Shown: positions 44,838 through 53,593 of the stretch, piece after piece
How positions within the stretch are numbered: the first letter of the stretch is position 1
Layout: each line of letters opens with the position of its first letter
Assembly (NCBI GenBank): GCA_964405435.1
Contig: CAYOOD010000002.1
Span: 81,672 to 145,671, forward strand
Direction of reading: 5' to 3'
DNA from: DVEG01 sp964405435
Lineage (GTDB): Bacteria; Cyanobacteriota; Cyanobacteriia; Cyanobacteriales; Oscillatoriaceae
DNA length: 64,000 nt
Notes under the pieces: generated by a model
What the model saw: only the letters and a program-made list of their open reading frames with translations
What the model was told of the DNA's origin: nothing
Database searches by the model: none
Program-made: the position numbers and the translations under genes

Positions 44838-46136
44838 TTGATTGCGACAACCCTGAAAACCACAAAATCAGAAGAAATTTTCGCAGCGGCTCAAAAGCTG
44901 ATGCCCGGGGGAGTCAGTTCCCCGGTGCGGGCATTCAAATCAGTCGGAGGACAGCCCATCGTCTTTGACCGGGTGAAAGGAGCCTACATCTGGGATGTCG
45001 ATGGCAACCAATATATCGACTATGTGGGCACTTGGGGCCCTGCCATCTGCGGCCACGCTCACCCAGACGTGATCGAAGCCCTGCACGCCGCTCTAGAAAA
45101 AGGCACCAGCTTCGGAGCGCCCTCCGCCCTGGAAAACGTCCTCGCCGAAATGGTCATCGATGCCGTGCCCAGCATTGAAATGGTACGGTTCGTCAACTCC
45201 GGGACAGAAGCCTGCATGGCAGTCTTGCGGCTGATGAGAGCCTTCACCGGGCGCGACAAGATAATTAAATTTGAAGGCTGCTATCACGGGCACGCCGACA
45301 TGTTCCTGGTGAAAGCCGGATCGGGCGTCGCCACCCTGGGACTGCCCGACTCCCCCGGCGTGCCCAAATCCGCCACCAGCAACACCCTCACCGCTCCCTT
45401 CAACGACTTAGAAGCCGTCAAAGCTCTATTTTCCGAAAACCCGAATGAAATAGCCGGGGTAATCCTCGAACCCGTGGTGGGGAATGCCGGATTTATTCCC
45501 CCCGATGCCGGTTTTCTAGAAGGGTTGCGGGAGATTACCCGCGAAAATGGCGCATTGCTCGTATTTGACGAAGTGATGACCGGCTTTCGGATTGCCTACG
45601 GCGGCGCTCAGGAAAAATTCGGCATCACCCCCGACTTAACAACCTTGGGCAAAATTATTGGCGGCGGTTTGCCAGTGGGAGCTTACGGCGGACGGCGGGA
45701 TATCATGTCGATGATCGCCCCGGCGGGGCCAGTGTATCAAGCCGGCACCCTTTCCGGGAATCCCTTAGCGATGACAGCGGGCATCAAAACCCTGGAATTG
45801 CTGCACAAAGCGGGCACCTACGAATATCTGGAGCGCGTCACCAAAAAACTGGCAGATGGGTTGCTGCAAATCGCCAAAGAAACCGGTCACGCTGCTTGCG
45901 GCGGCAATATCAGCGGCATGTTTGGCTTTTTCTTTACTGCCGGCCCCGTTCACAATTACGAGGACGCCAAGAAATGCGATTTGAATAAGTTCAGTCGCTT
46001 CCATCGCGGCATGTTAGAGCGCGGCGTTTATCTGGCTCCGTCGCAGTTTGAAGCTGGGTTTACCTCCCTCGATCACACCGATGAAGATATCGATCGCACT
46101 TTAGCTGCAGCTAGAGACGTGATGGCGAATCTATAA
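44838..46136 (+). CDS. hemL: Glutamate-1-semialdehyde 2,1-aminomutase
   Basis: 432 residues of the class III PLP aminotransferase fold: PGGVSSPVRAFKSVGG, YVGTWGPAICGHAHPDV, VNSGTEACMAVLRLMRA, VFDEVMTGFR and the Schiff-base lysine in TTLGKIIGGGLPVGAYGGRR. It converts glutamate-1-semialdehyde to 5-aminolevulinate, the chlorophyll/haem precursor. The start is TTG at 44838 with GAGGAG seven bases upstream; no ATG fits the conserved N-terminus. Confidence 0.97.
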   Translation: MIATTLKTTKSEEIFAAAQKLMPGGVSSPVRAFKSVGGQPIVFDRVKGAYIWDVDGNQYIDYVGTWGPAICGHAHPDVIEALHAALEKGTSFGAPSALENVLAEMVIDAVPSIEMVRFVNSGTEACMAVLRLMRAFTGRDKIIKFEGCYHGHADMFLVKAGSGVATLGLPDSPGVPKSATSNTLTAPFNDLEAVKALFSENPNEIAGVILEPVVGNAGFIPPDAGFLEGLREITRENGALLVFDEVMTGFRIAYGGAQEKFGITPDLTTLGKIIGGGLPVGAYGGRRDIMSMIAPAGPVYQAGTLSGNPLAMTAGIKTLELLHKAGTYEYLERVTKKLADGLLQIAKETGHAACGGNISGMFGFFFTAGPVHNYEDAKKCDLNKFSRFHRGMLERGVYLAPSQFEAGFTSLDHTDEDIDRTLAAARDVMANL

Positions 46137-46195
46137 TCGTTGGGAAGGGTTAATAAGCAATTATGCAGAATCAATTGCACAACCCTACGGAAGTA

Positions 46196-46245
46196 GTGCG
46201 GGCTTCTAGCCCGCTTTCCTCAGCAGCTGGCGAGGACGCCCGCAC
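46196..46245. repeat. Nested inverted repeat after hemL
   Basis: GTGCGGGC (46196) pairs with GCCCGCAC (46245), and inside it GCGGGC-TTCTA-GCCCGC (46198-46214) is a perfect alternative hairpin. It is a dispersed-repeat-like element 60 bp after the hemL stop and may end its transcript. Confidence 0.55.
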
Positions 46246-46757
46246 TCCCGCAACCATCCTGCAATTATTTATGCTCATCTGCTTACTAGCCGGGAAAAGG
46301 GGGATGAGGGGATTGAGAATTTTCCTTCCCCCAACCCTCCCATCCCGGTTTTAACTGCTGAGTGCGGGGGGATCTGTTGCCTGCGACTGAAATTGTTTGG
46401 GAGCGCGATCGGGGAACGATCGCACGATAAAAACGGGATGCTCCTACGTTGATGCGCCTGCGTTAACATCTGACGATTTAAAAGTGCTACCTATCTATTA
46501 TTATTTATCTGAACGAGTCAAGACTGATATCTTGCCCTGTGTGCCACTGGGAGCCTCTCAGTTTTGTAGTGTGGCGATCGCTCTCTCTGTGCTATTCAAG
46601 CCAGTCGCGAACTTTCTGGCGATTGCTTCTAACAGGCTCCCTTTGGCACTTGTCCGGTTGTGATGGCGATCGCAAAGCTTCAACGCGCTCAGAACGTTCT
46701 TCTTTTGTAGTTCTGGCTCAACCTTTGCCATCAGCCTAGCATACAACCTCTCATAAC

Positions 46758-46863
46758 TAGAGCGGTTCTATTTGACTGGTAAACGGCTGTGGCGGCTAGA
46801 AACATGGTTTCTTCAAGAAACCGGTTTGAAGAGGGTACACGACTCACATAGAAATGCTATATA
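46758..46863. mobile_element. MITE-like element, diverged copy
   Basis: The left end TAGAGCGGTTCTATTTGACT and the inverse of the right end, TATAGCATTTCTATGTGAGT, match well and belong to the family at 31811. The interior has AGAAACATGGTTTCTTCAAG, a diverged copy of the 33-bp palindrome. It is about 106 bp with no coding capacity. Confidence 0.6.
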
Positions 46864-46997
46864 ATGAGGAAGGACAGTCCGGACAAAGTTTTCAGTCTCT
46901 GCTTTCTGATGTAGCAACCCTTGTAAAAAATTGTATTTTGCCTGAGCGATTGAATGCGGTTGTTTTTGAGAAGGTCACTCATGTAAGTTTTCTTTAA
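46854..46997 (+). pseudogene. Short coding-like fragment starting in the MITE end
   Basis: 47 codons. The ATG lies in the MITE right end, and the rest reads NEEGQSGQSFQSLLSDVATL, then VKNCILPERLNAVVFEKVTH before a TAA. Composition is protein-like but no family is recognised. It may be the 3' remnant of a gene whose front was lost on insertion. Confidence 0.35.
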
Positions 46998-47248
46998 TTG
47001 TGAAACAGATAGGCCCTAAAAAATCTCTATTTTAGAGCTTTTCCTATCTCCTCTTTTTTGCATCCAAAAAGAAAATTTATATCAACTGACCGCCCTAAAA
47101 CAGAAAGCTCTCGAATTATTGGGCGTGCATCTGTAGTTGAGCCAGTAACGGACGGGCTTAAATAACTTAAATACCTTTTCGACTGGTCATTTCAACAATC
47201 TGTCTCAACGTCAATTCAGATTAATAATTGTGAACTAAGGAGACTTCG

Positions 47249-47761
47249 ATGCCGAACTATAGCTCACTCAAGCAACAGATAAAATCCAGCTTTTTCGCGC
47301 AGTTAAAAGCCTTATGGCCGCTTTTTTATACCATTTATCTGCCGCTGGTAATTGCATTGTTCAGTATCCTGTTGCAAAATAAGATTCCAGTCTGGCATCT
47401 AACGCGAGATAGCGTAGCTATCATAGTAGACAATCCCAAAGTCCTCGAAGGACCTGTTTTTCATTTAGGAGCTGTTTCAAAAATAGGTATATTAGTTTGG
47501 GCGGCAGCGGCAACGATTTGTTTGTTTACTGCCTTATTACTCCGAGACTATCGACACACTCGCAAAAATTATGCGTTTTTTATGAGTTCAGCTATCCTAA
47601 CCTTTGCTTTTTTGTTTGATGACTTTTTTTTATTTCACGAAACTATCGCACCCGAACACTTGCATATTCCAGAAAAGGCCGTTTATTTAGCTTACATTAT
47701 TGGCACTTTTGCTTATTTCATTAGCTTGGCACGCACGATTTTTTTAAAGACAGATAAGTGA
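47249..47761 (+). CDS. Small four-helix membrane protein, unknown function
   Basis: 170 residues with four predicted membrane segments (about 26-44, 77-98, 108-128 and 143-163). FDDFFLFHETIAPEHLHIPE between segments three and four is rich in acidic and His residues and may lie in a loop. AAGGAG sits eight bases before the ATG. The gene is AT-richer than its neighbours and is flanked by repeats, consistent with an accessory gene. No family is recognised. Confidence 0.65.
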   Translation: MPNYSSLKQQIKSSFFAQLKALWPLFYTIYLPLVIALFSILLQNKIPVWHLTRDSVAIIVDNPKVLEGPVFHLGAVSKIGILVWAAAATICLFTALLLRDYRHTRKNYAFFMSSAILTFAFLFDDFFLFHETIAPEHLHIPEKAVYLAYIIGTFAYFISLARTIFLKTDK

Positions 47762-48369
47762 TTTATTATGCTGTCTTTAGCATTATTTTTTTCTCTCAAT
47801 TTTTGGCGACTAAATAGAAATCGTGAATGCGCTAGTTTCCGGTCAGCCTAAAGTTTTAATAGAAGATAGCTGCAAATTATTAGGGATTGTAAGTTGGTTG
47901 ATTTACTTTGTCAGAACTTGTACAACTGAATTTCGGGAAGCTATCTCATTTGAGAGTGTAAATGTCAGCAAATCTTTATTTTAAGACTGAAGAGCGCCTG
48001 ATGTTTGCTCCTAAGTCTATTTGAAAATAAAAGGCGCAGTAGATTCTAATTGGGGCACGTCGATACGTCGATAGATGCCCCTAATACCGTTTTTTTATAA
48101 CTCTGATAGAGAGGGATCTCTTTAGTCCCCCTTTTTAGGGGGAGTTGGGGGTATCGAATATCGCTCGTAGTTTTTGAAAAATGGTATAAAATATGTTTAT
48201 TGATTAAATAAATTACTCTCAAAAAGAAAGACATTGCCATCGCCGTTTCCGACAGGGGTAGGGAGCCTGTCGTTTTTGTAGTGCTAGAAAGCACAAGGCA
48301 GATTAACACAAAAGCTGGCATTCCAGCATTTTTGGCAATTTTTTTCCTATGTTTTGCGTTATAGATCGT
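47762..48369. other. Gene-free stretch, about 600 bp
   Basis: A 53-codon open frame at 47823-47984 (LVSGQPKVLIEDSCKLLGIV) begins with GTG and lacks a ribosome site; it could be a gene remnant. A CCCCC-TTTTTA-GGGGG hairpin at 48128-48143 sits in a stretch resembling common cyanobacterial intergenic repeats. Confidence 0.4.
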
Positions 48370-48456
48370 GAGGGCTGCAGTCCTCACTACGAACGAAGAG
48401 GAGGGCTGCAGCCCTCATTACGAAAGAAGAGGAGGGCTGCAGCCGTCCCTACGAAC
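48370..48456. repeat. Three 31-bp tandem repeats
   Basis: Copies begin at 48370, 48401 and 48432, each opening GAGGGCTGCAG with CTGCAG as the centre of the palindrome GGGCTGCAGCCC. The third copy is partly degenerate. They lie directly after the murD stop (minus strand). Confidence 0.88.
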
Positions 48457-48463
48457 AGTTACG

Positions 48464-49825
48464 CTAACTTTCAGTTAATTGCAAGCACAACTGGCGGAAA
48501 TCGTCGCCCCGCTGCTCGAAATTCTGATACTGGTCGAAACTGGCACAGGCGGGCGAAAGCAGCACTACTTTGGCATTGAGCTGCTGGGCTAATTCAGCGG
48601 CTCTGGGCACGGCTCGCGCCATTGTTTCTACGATTTCGTAGCGGGGATGGTTGATTTCTTGCAAGCGTTTGGCGAAGGCGGGGGCGGCAGAGCCGATTAA
48701 TAATACGGCGGCTACTTTTTCTTGGATGCTTTTCATCCAACCCGTATCGTCGCCTGCTTTGGCTTCGCCGCCGGCTATTAAAATAACGGGTGCGGTGACG
48801 GAGGCTAACCCGACTTCGGCGGCGTCGTAGTTTGTCGCTTTGCTGTCGTTGATAAAGTCAATGCCTTGGAGGCTGCCGATGTGTTCCAGGCGGTGGGGAA
48901 CGCCGGGAAATTGGGCAACGGCACGGGCGATCGCTTCTTTTTCTATCCCTGCCAAAGTCGCCACCGCTACTGCCATGACTAGGTTTTGCAGGTTGTGATC
49001 GCCCACCATCCGCAGCGCAGAAGCCTCGACAACTTTTTCGCCTTCAGCGATTACCCAGCCATCTTCGATGTAAACGCCCCACAGCGGATCGCACAGCAAG
49101 GCGTCTTGTCCTTTTATGCTCGTCCAGCAGGCATTGGGAAAGCGATCGCGGGCGTGCTGTCGCAGGTAGGGATCGTCTCCATTAATTACCTGTGACTGCG
49201 ATTGAGCCAGCAGTTGCGCTTTGATGTTGAAATAATTTTCTAAAGTTTTGTGACGGCTGAGGTGATCGGGGGTGAAAGTCGTCCAAACGCCGATGCGGGG
49301 GGCGAGGGTGGGGGAAGACTCGATTTGATAGCTGCTGATTTCCGCGATCGCCCAGTTGGGGGGATGCTCTGCCAGCGCCAATTCGCAGGCGGCATAGCCG
49401 ATATTGCCGCAAGCTGGGGCGTGAAATCCCGCCGCTTGGAATATCGCCGCTATCAAAGCCGTTGTGGTGGTTTTGCCGTTGGTGCCGGTAATCCCCACCC
49501 AGGGACGAGTGCTCAGGTGCCGCCACGCCAATTCCATTTCGCCGATGGTTTCCATACCGAGCTCTCTGGCGCGGGCGAGGGCGGGGATGTCCCACGGCAC
49601 GCCGGGGCTGACGACGATTAACTGGGGCTTTTCCGCTTCGGCGTCGGGATCGAAAGAATGCCCCAGCAGCACCGGGATGCTGTCGGCGGCGAGCTGTTGC
49701 TGTTGCGGGAGCAGGGTTTCCGAGGTACTGCGATCGCTCACCGTCACCTGCCAACCTTCGCGTTTTAGCAGTCGTGCAGCAGCAACCCCCGATCTTCCTA
49801 GTCCGATGATGTGAGCGTTCGGCAT
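48464..49825 (-). CDS. murD: UDP-N-acetylmuramoylalanine--D-glutamate ligase
   Basis: 453 residues with the Mur ligase order: an N-terminal Rossmann start (HIIGLGRSGVAAARLL), the ATP loop GITGTNGKTTTTALI, ELSSYQIESS-like EISSYQIESSPTL, the central TFTPDHLSRH and the C-terminal domain HRLEHIGSLQGIDFINDSKATN. It adds D-Glu to UDP-MurNAc-Ala in peptidoglycan synthesis in the cytoplasm. It is downstream of glyS on the same strand, 157 bp away, with a hairpin between. Confidence 0.97.
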   Translation of the reverse strand: MPNAHIIGLGRSGVAAARLLKREGWQVTVSDRSTSETLLPQQQQLAADSIPVLLGHSFDPDAEAEKPQLIVVSPGVPWDIPALARARELGMETIGEMELAWRHLSTRPWVGITGTNGKTTTTALIAAIFQAAGFHAPACGNIGYAACELALAEHPPNWAIAEISSYQIESSPTLAPRIGVWTTFTPDHLSRHKTLENYFNIKAQLLAQSQSQVINGDDPYLRQHARDRFPNACWTSIKGQDALLCDPLWGVYIEDGWVIAEGEKVVEASALRMVGDHNLQNLVMAVAVATLAGIEKEAIARAVAQFPGVPHRLEHIGSLQGIDFINDSKATNYDAAEVGLASVTAPVILIAGGEAKAGDDTGWMKSIQEKVAAVLLIGSAAPAFAKRLQEINHPRYEIVETMARAVPRAAELAQQLNAKVVLLSPACASFDQYQNFEQRGDDFRQLCLQLTES

Positions 49826-49882
49826 AAATGCGGTTGTAGCGTGAAATTTCTGGTTCAGTTACCAAAATATCAAAACTAATTC

Positions 49883-49930
49883 AGGAGCCGTCATCCCTGA
49901 CTGGATTGGCAAAAACGACGGCTCCTTTTT
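49883..49930. terminator. Hairpin with T-tract between glyS and murD
   Basis: AGGAGCCGTC pairs with GACGGCTCCT across a 23-base loop, followed by TTTTT on the plus strand. On the minus strand, where both flanking genes lie, the T-tract is poor, so it may be an inverted repeat with partial attenuator action rather than a full terminator of glyS. Confidence 0.5.
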
Positions 49931-49982
49931 ACATAGCCGAGGACGCTCGGTAAAATTCCTGAGTTCCTCGAATCGATCGCGA

Positions 49983-52130
49983 TTAGCTCTTGACAATCGC
50001 GCCAAAATCTGCTAACACGCGGGCATGATTTCGCAGCAATCCCAGCAAGTTCAAGCGATTGCGCCGAATGTCTGGGTTTTCATCCATCACCAGCACGCTG
50101 TCGGCACCGTCGAAGAAGGTGCTGACGGTGGGGGTAATTTCGGCGATCGCATTCACCAACTGCTGGTAATCTCGCGTTTCTTGAGAAGCGCGAGTTTTGG
50201 GAACGAGCTGCACCAAGGCGTCGTAGAATGCTTGTTCCGAGGGTTTTTGGAACAATTCCGGACGCACTGCCGCCGCCGGATCGAGCTGTACCGTATTCAA
50301 GTCGCCTTGTTTGGCGAGGCGGGCGGAACGGTTGACGGTTTCGTAAATCTCTGCGAGCTTTCCGTTTTTGCGGATTTCTTGCAAGAATAGGGCGCGATCG
50401 CGCGCGTCGAGCAAATCCTTTAAGGCTCGCTCTGCATATTCCGGGTCATTTTCTCCCAGAACGGCATTGACTAAATCGTAATCAATTCCGCGATCTTCTT
50501 GCAGGAGGGTGCGGACGCGCAACAGGAAAAAGTCCAGCAATTGCTGCACTAAATCTGGCGATGTTTTGGGATGGGTGCTGGCAAAATCCGCCGCAATTTG
50601 CTGTAGCAGTTCGTAGAGATTTATGGTTAAATCTGCTGCCCAAGTCGTGTTAATAATGGCTGTAGCGGCTCGGCGCAGGGCGAAGGGATCGGAGGAACCC
50701 GTCGGCAGCATTCCCAATCCGAAGATGCAGACTAAAGTATCCAGGCGATCGGCAAAGCCGACGACTTGACCGGCGAGGGTTTCGGGGAGGCGATCGCTCG
50801 CGCCTCTGGGCAAATAATGCTCGAAAATTGCTGTTGCCACTGCTTCCGATTCCCCGCTGGCGCGGGCGTATTTTTCGCCCATGACGCCCTGCAATTCGGG
50901 AAATTCGTAGACCATTTGCGTCACGAGGTCGGCTTTGCACAGCAGGGATGCCCGCGCCACCGTCGCGCGATCGCCCTCTGACAATTTTAACTGTTCGGTA
51001 ATCAGCTCTGCATTCTTGCTCAGGCGCGTTACCTTATCCCGCACCGAGCCCAAATCTTCCTGAAACGTCACCGTTTCCAACTGGGCAACGTAACTTTCTA
51101 GCGGTTTGGCGATATCAGTTTTGTAGAAAAACTGCCCGTCAGCCAAGCGCGCCCGAATCACCCGCTCGTTTCCAGAAGCAATCATATCGGATTTCGCCGG
51201 GTCGCCGTTAGAAATCGTGATGAAATAATGCAGTAATTCTGGGGAACCCTGGCTTTTCAAAACTGGGAAATAACGCTGGTGCGTTACCATTACCGTAGTA
51301 ATGACTTCCGGCGGCAATATCAGGAAAGCATCGTCGAATTTTCCTACAACTGCCGTGGGCCATTCTACGAGATTGGTAACTTCTTCTAGCAAATCGGGGT
51401 CAATCTCGGCAACGCCCCCGACTTTTTCAGCCGCTTCTTCTACTTGGCGGCGAATTCTGGTTTTGCGCTGTTCTGGATCGACTTCTACAAAAGCAGCGCG
51501 GAGAAATTGGCGGTAATTAATGGCGTGGGGAATGGTTATCGGTTCGGGATGGAGGACGCGGTGCCCGCGAGAAATGCGATCGCTTTTAACACCTTGCGAG
51601 GCATTGGTCAAGTCAATCGGCAGCACGTCTTTTTCAAACAGCGCCACCAACCAGCGAATCGGGCGGGGAAACTTCAAATCTCCCTCAGCCCAGCGCATCA
51701 GCCGTTTCCCTTCTAAGCCGGAAATCCACTGCGGCGCGAGTTCGCTGAGGATGTCGGCGGTGGGGCGACCGGCGATGGTTTTGCGGACGAAGACAAAATC
51801 TCCCTTGTCGGTGGGGCGAACTTCCAGAGCGTCCAGCTCTACACCCTGCTTTTTGGCAAAGCCTTCGGCGGCTTTCGTGGGTTGGCCATCTTTAAAGGCT
51901 GCCGAGGCGGGTGGCCCTTTTATTTCTTCTTCGCGATCGCTTTGCTGTAGTGGCAGCCCGTCGATCGATACCGCTAGACGTCTAGGGGTGGCATATACGT
52001 GGATGGCGTCACTTGTCAAGTTATTTTCGGCGAGGGTTTGAGGAATGCGCGATCGCCACTGTTTGACGGCATCCGCGACAAAATCAGCGGGTAATTCTTC
52101 TGTACCGACTTCTAATAAAAAGGTTGCCAT
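49983..52130 (-). CDS. glyS: Glycyl-tRNA synthetase beta subunit
   Basis: 715 residues from the ATG at 52130 (MATFLLEVGTEELP, the family's N-terminus); an upstream ATG at 52178 adds 16 unrelated residues. FVRKTIAGRPTADILSELAP, SRGHRVLHPEPITIPHAINY, LPPEVITTVMVTHQRYFPVL and SDPFALRRAATAIINTTWAA are characteristic. It forms an alpha2beta2 enzyme with GlyQ, whose gene is not in the window, which is normal in cyanobacteria. Confidence 0.96.
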   Translation of the reverse strand: MATFLLEVGTEELPADFVADAVKQWRSRIPQTLAENNLTSDAIHVYATPRRLAVSIDGLPLQQSDREEEIKGPPASAAFKDGQPTKAAEGFAKKQGVELDALEVRPTDKGDFVFVRKTIAGRPTADILSELAPQWISGLEGKRLMRWAEGDLKFPRPIRWLVALFEKDVLPIDLTNASQGVKSDRISRGHRVLHPEPITIPHAINYRQFLRAAFVEVDPEQRKTRIRRQVEEAAEKVGGVAEIDPDLLEEVTNLVEWPTAVVGKFDDAFLILPPEVITTVMVTHQRYFPVLKSQGSPELLHYFITISNGDPAKSDMIASGNERVIRARLADGQFFYKTDIAKPLESYVAQLETVTFQEDLGSVRDKVTRLSKNAELITEQLKLSEGDRATVARASLLCKADLVTQMVYEFPELQGVMGEKYARASGESEAVATAIFEHYLPRGASDRLPETLAGQVVGFADRLDTLVCIFGLGMLPTGSSDPFALRRAATAIINTTWAADLTINLYELLQQIAADFASTHPKTSPDLVQQLLDFFLLRVRTLLQEDRGIDYDLVNAVLGENDPEYAERALKDLLDARDRALFLQEIRKNGKLAEIYETVNRSARLAKQGDLNTVQLDPAAAVRPELFQKPSEQAFYDALVQLVPKTRASQETRDYQQLVNAIAEITPTVSTFFDGADSVLVMDENPDIRRNRLNLLGLLRNHARVLADFGAIVKS

Positions 52131-52449
52131 AGCACGCGAAAAGCAAAATCGTGAAATATCTGGGCGAAAAGACGCCAAGACCTCGACCCCTGGCGTTTCC
52201 CCGCTAGCAGGGAAGAAGGGGTGGCGGGAGGCTAAATGGTCTGGCTACAACAGTTTACCGCGCTCTGAGGTTTCCCATCCAATCTCAGAAGCAGCGATCG
52301 GCTCTGAGGGTGAAGCGCGCGAAGCATCAGAAGAAAGAATGGGACAGCTTTCTGGCGAACGGCAGGGAATTGCCCCGCAAACCCGAGTTGGACAGCCGCT
52401 TCATAAAAAGATATATAGAAATCTATTGTTTCTATTGCCTAACCAACCC
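52131..52449. other. Divergent intergenic region, 319 bp
   Basis: It lies between glyS (minus) and the WD40 gene (plus). The plus-strand frame of the WD40 protein is open across it, but that translation lacks family likeness and its signal peptide begins only at 52450. I read it as the two promoters' region. Confidence 0.4.
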
Positions 52450-53475
52450 ATGACCCGCAAGCCAGCCACCTGGAAACCCTTAACTGCCCTGGCGCTTAGT
52501 GCGGCGGCGATCGCGATCGCCGCCGCACCGCTGAAATCCACACCCGCACCCGCTACCCTCGCCCAAACCACCGCCACAAATTCGCAAATCGCGCAGATCA
52601 TCCGCAGCTTTGGCGACAATGCCTACCCCGTCTTTGCTGTCGTCTTCACTCCCAACGGTCGGGTTTTGGTTTCTGGGAGCAACGAAGACACGGTGAAGAT
52701 GTGGGATGCTTTCACCGGGAAACTGCGCTACACCCTCTCGGTGCATCTAGGGGATGTCACCTCTCTCGCCGTCAGCCCCGACGGCACAACCCTCGTCAGC
52801 GGCTCCAAAGATAAAACGGTGAACGTGTGGAATGTCAACACGGGCGAGATGCGCTTCACCCTCGCCAGACACGCAGATGCCGTCAGCTCAGTGGCGATTA
52901 GTCCAGACGGGCGCTTTATCGCCAGCGGCAGTTGGGACAAGACGATTATTTTGTGGGACGTGCAGACAGGGAATTTTGTCCGCAGCTTTACCGGACATGC
53001 AGATGGGGTGAATGCCGTTGCCTTCAGCCCCGACGGCAAAACCCTCGCTAGCGGCAGTCTCGATCGCGCAGTCAAACTGTGGGACGTGGCCAGTGGAAAG
53101 CTGCTGGATACTTTAACCGGGCATGGAGACTGGATCAGTTCCCTGGTTTTCAGCGCTAATGGCCGAGAATTGGCCAGCGGCAGTTACGACAAAACGGTCA
53201 AGATTTGGAATGTCAGCAATGGCAGATTGCTGAGTACCCTCCGGGGGCACGACTTCGCCGTCAACGCGATCGCCCTGAGTCCGAATGGCAGCATCCTCGC
53301 CACTGCCAGCGACGACACTACGATCAAGCTGTGGAATTTCAAAACCGGCAGATTGCTGCGTACTCTCCAGGGACATAAGAAAAGCGTCTTCGGTATCGCC
53401 TTCAGCCCCGACGGGCAGACGATCGCCTCCGGCAGCAATGACAACACCATCAAAATTTGGCAGGTAAATCCGTGA
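52450..53475 (+). CDS. Exported seven-bladed WD40 repeat protein
   Basis: 341 residues from the ATG at 52450. A signal sequence or anchor (LTALALSAAAIAIAAAPL) is followed by seven WD40 units (residues about 50-340) of the form VAFSPDGKTLASGSLDRAVK, LWDVASGKLL and so on. It is predicted to be a periplasmic or lumenal beta-propeller for protein binding; the partner is unknown. WD40 proteins of this type are common in filamentous cyanobacteria. No catalytic domain is present. Confidence 0.85.
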   Translation: MTRKPATWKPLTALALSAAAIAIAAAPLKSTPAPATLAQTTATNSQIAQIIRSFGDNAYPVFAVVFTPNGRVLVSGSNEDTVKMWDAFTGKLRYTLSVHLGDVTSLAVSPDGTTLVSGSKDKTVNVWNVNTGEMRFTLARHADAVSSVAISPDGRFIASGSWDKTIILWDVQTGNFVRSFTGHADGVNAVAFSPDGKTLASGSLDRAVKLWDVASGKLLDTLTGHGDWISSLVFSANGRELASGSYDKTVKIWNVSNGRLLSTLRGHDFAVNAIALSPNGSILATASDDTTIKLWNFKTGRLLRTLQGHKKSVFGIAFSPDGQTIASGSNDNTIKIWQVNP

Positions 53476-53479
53476 ATGA

Positions 53480-53593
53480 CGCATAGGGCATAGGGCATGG
53501 GGCATGGGTGATGGGAAAAAACAATGCAAGCCATTACCTATTACCAATTCCCCATTACCCATTCCCCATTACCAATTCCCAATTCCCCATTAC
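53480..53593. repeat. Heptanucleotide-type repeats (GGGCAT / CCCATTACC arrays)
   Basis: GCATAGG/GCATGGG units at 53480-53515 are followed by CCCCATTACC/CCAATTC units at 53533-53593, between the convergent WD40 and M16 genes. This is STRR-like, as at 36141. Confidence 0.8.

Larger units (their letters stand above)
46246..47248. other. Repeat-rich gap of about 1 kb
   Basis: Apart from the MITE at 46758 and the fragment abutting it, I see no firm gene. A minus-strand open frame at 46558-46746 (KVEPELQKKNVLSALKLCDR) has a protein-like composition but only a TTG start without a spaced ribosome site. The AT-rich 170 bp before 47249 should hold the promoter of the membrane-protein gene. Confidence 0.4.

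Noticed and set aside
46558..46746. 62-codon minus-strand gene (KVEPELQKKNVLSALKLCDR)
   Set aside because: Protein-like composition, but a TTG start with no spaced ribosome site and no recognisable family; kept only as a possibility.
47823..47984. 53-codon gene (LVSGQPKVLIEDSCKLLGIV)
   Set aside because: GTG start without a ribosome site and no recognised homology; may be a remnant, not supported as a gene.
48046..48387. 113-residue minus-strand protein
   Set aside because: It crosses intergenic repeats (CCCCC-TTTTTA-GGGGG) and the 31-bp repeat edge; there are no protein features.
52045..52449. N-terminal extension of the WD40 protein
   Set aside because: The frame is open, but the extension overlaps glyS in antisense and precedes an obvious signal peptide starting at 52450.
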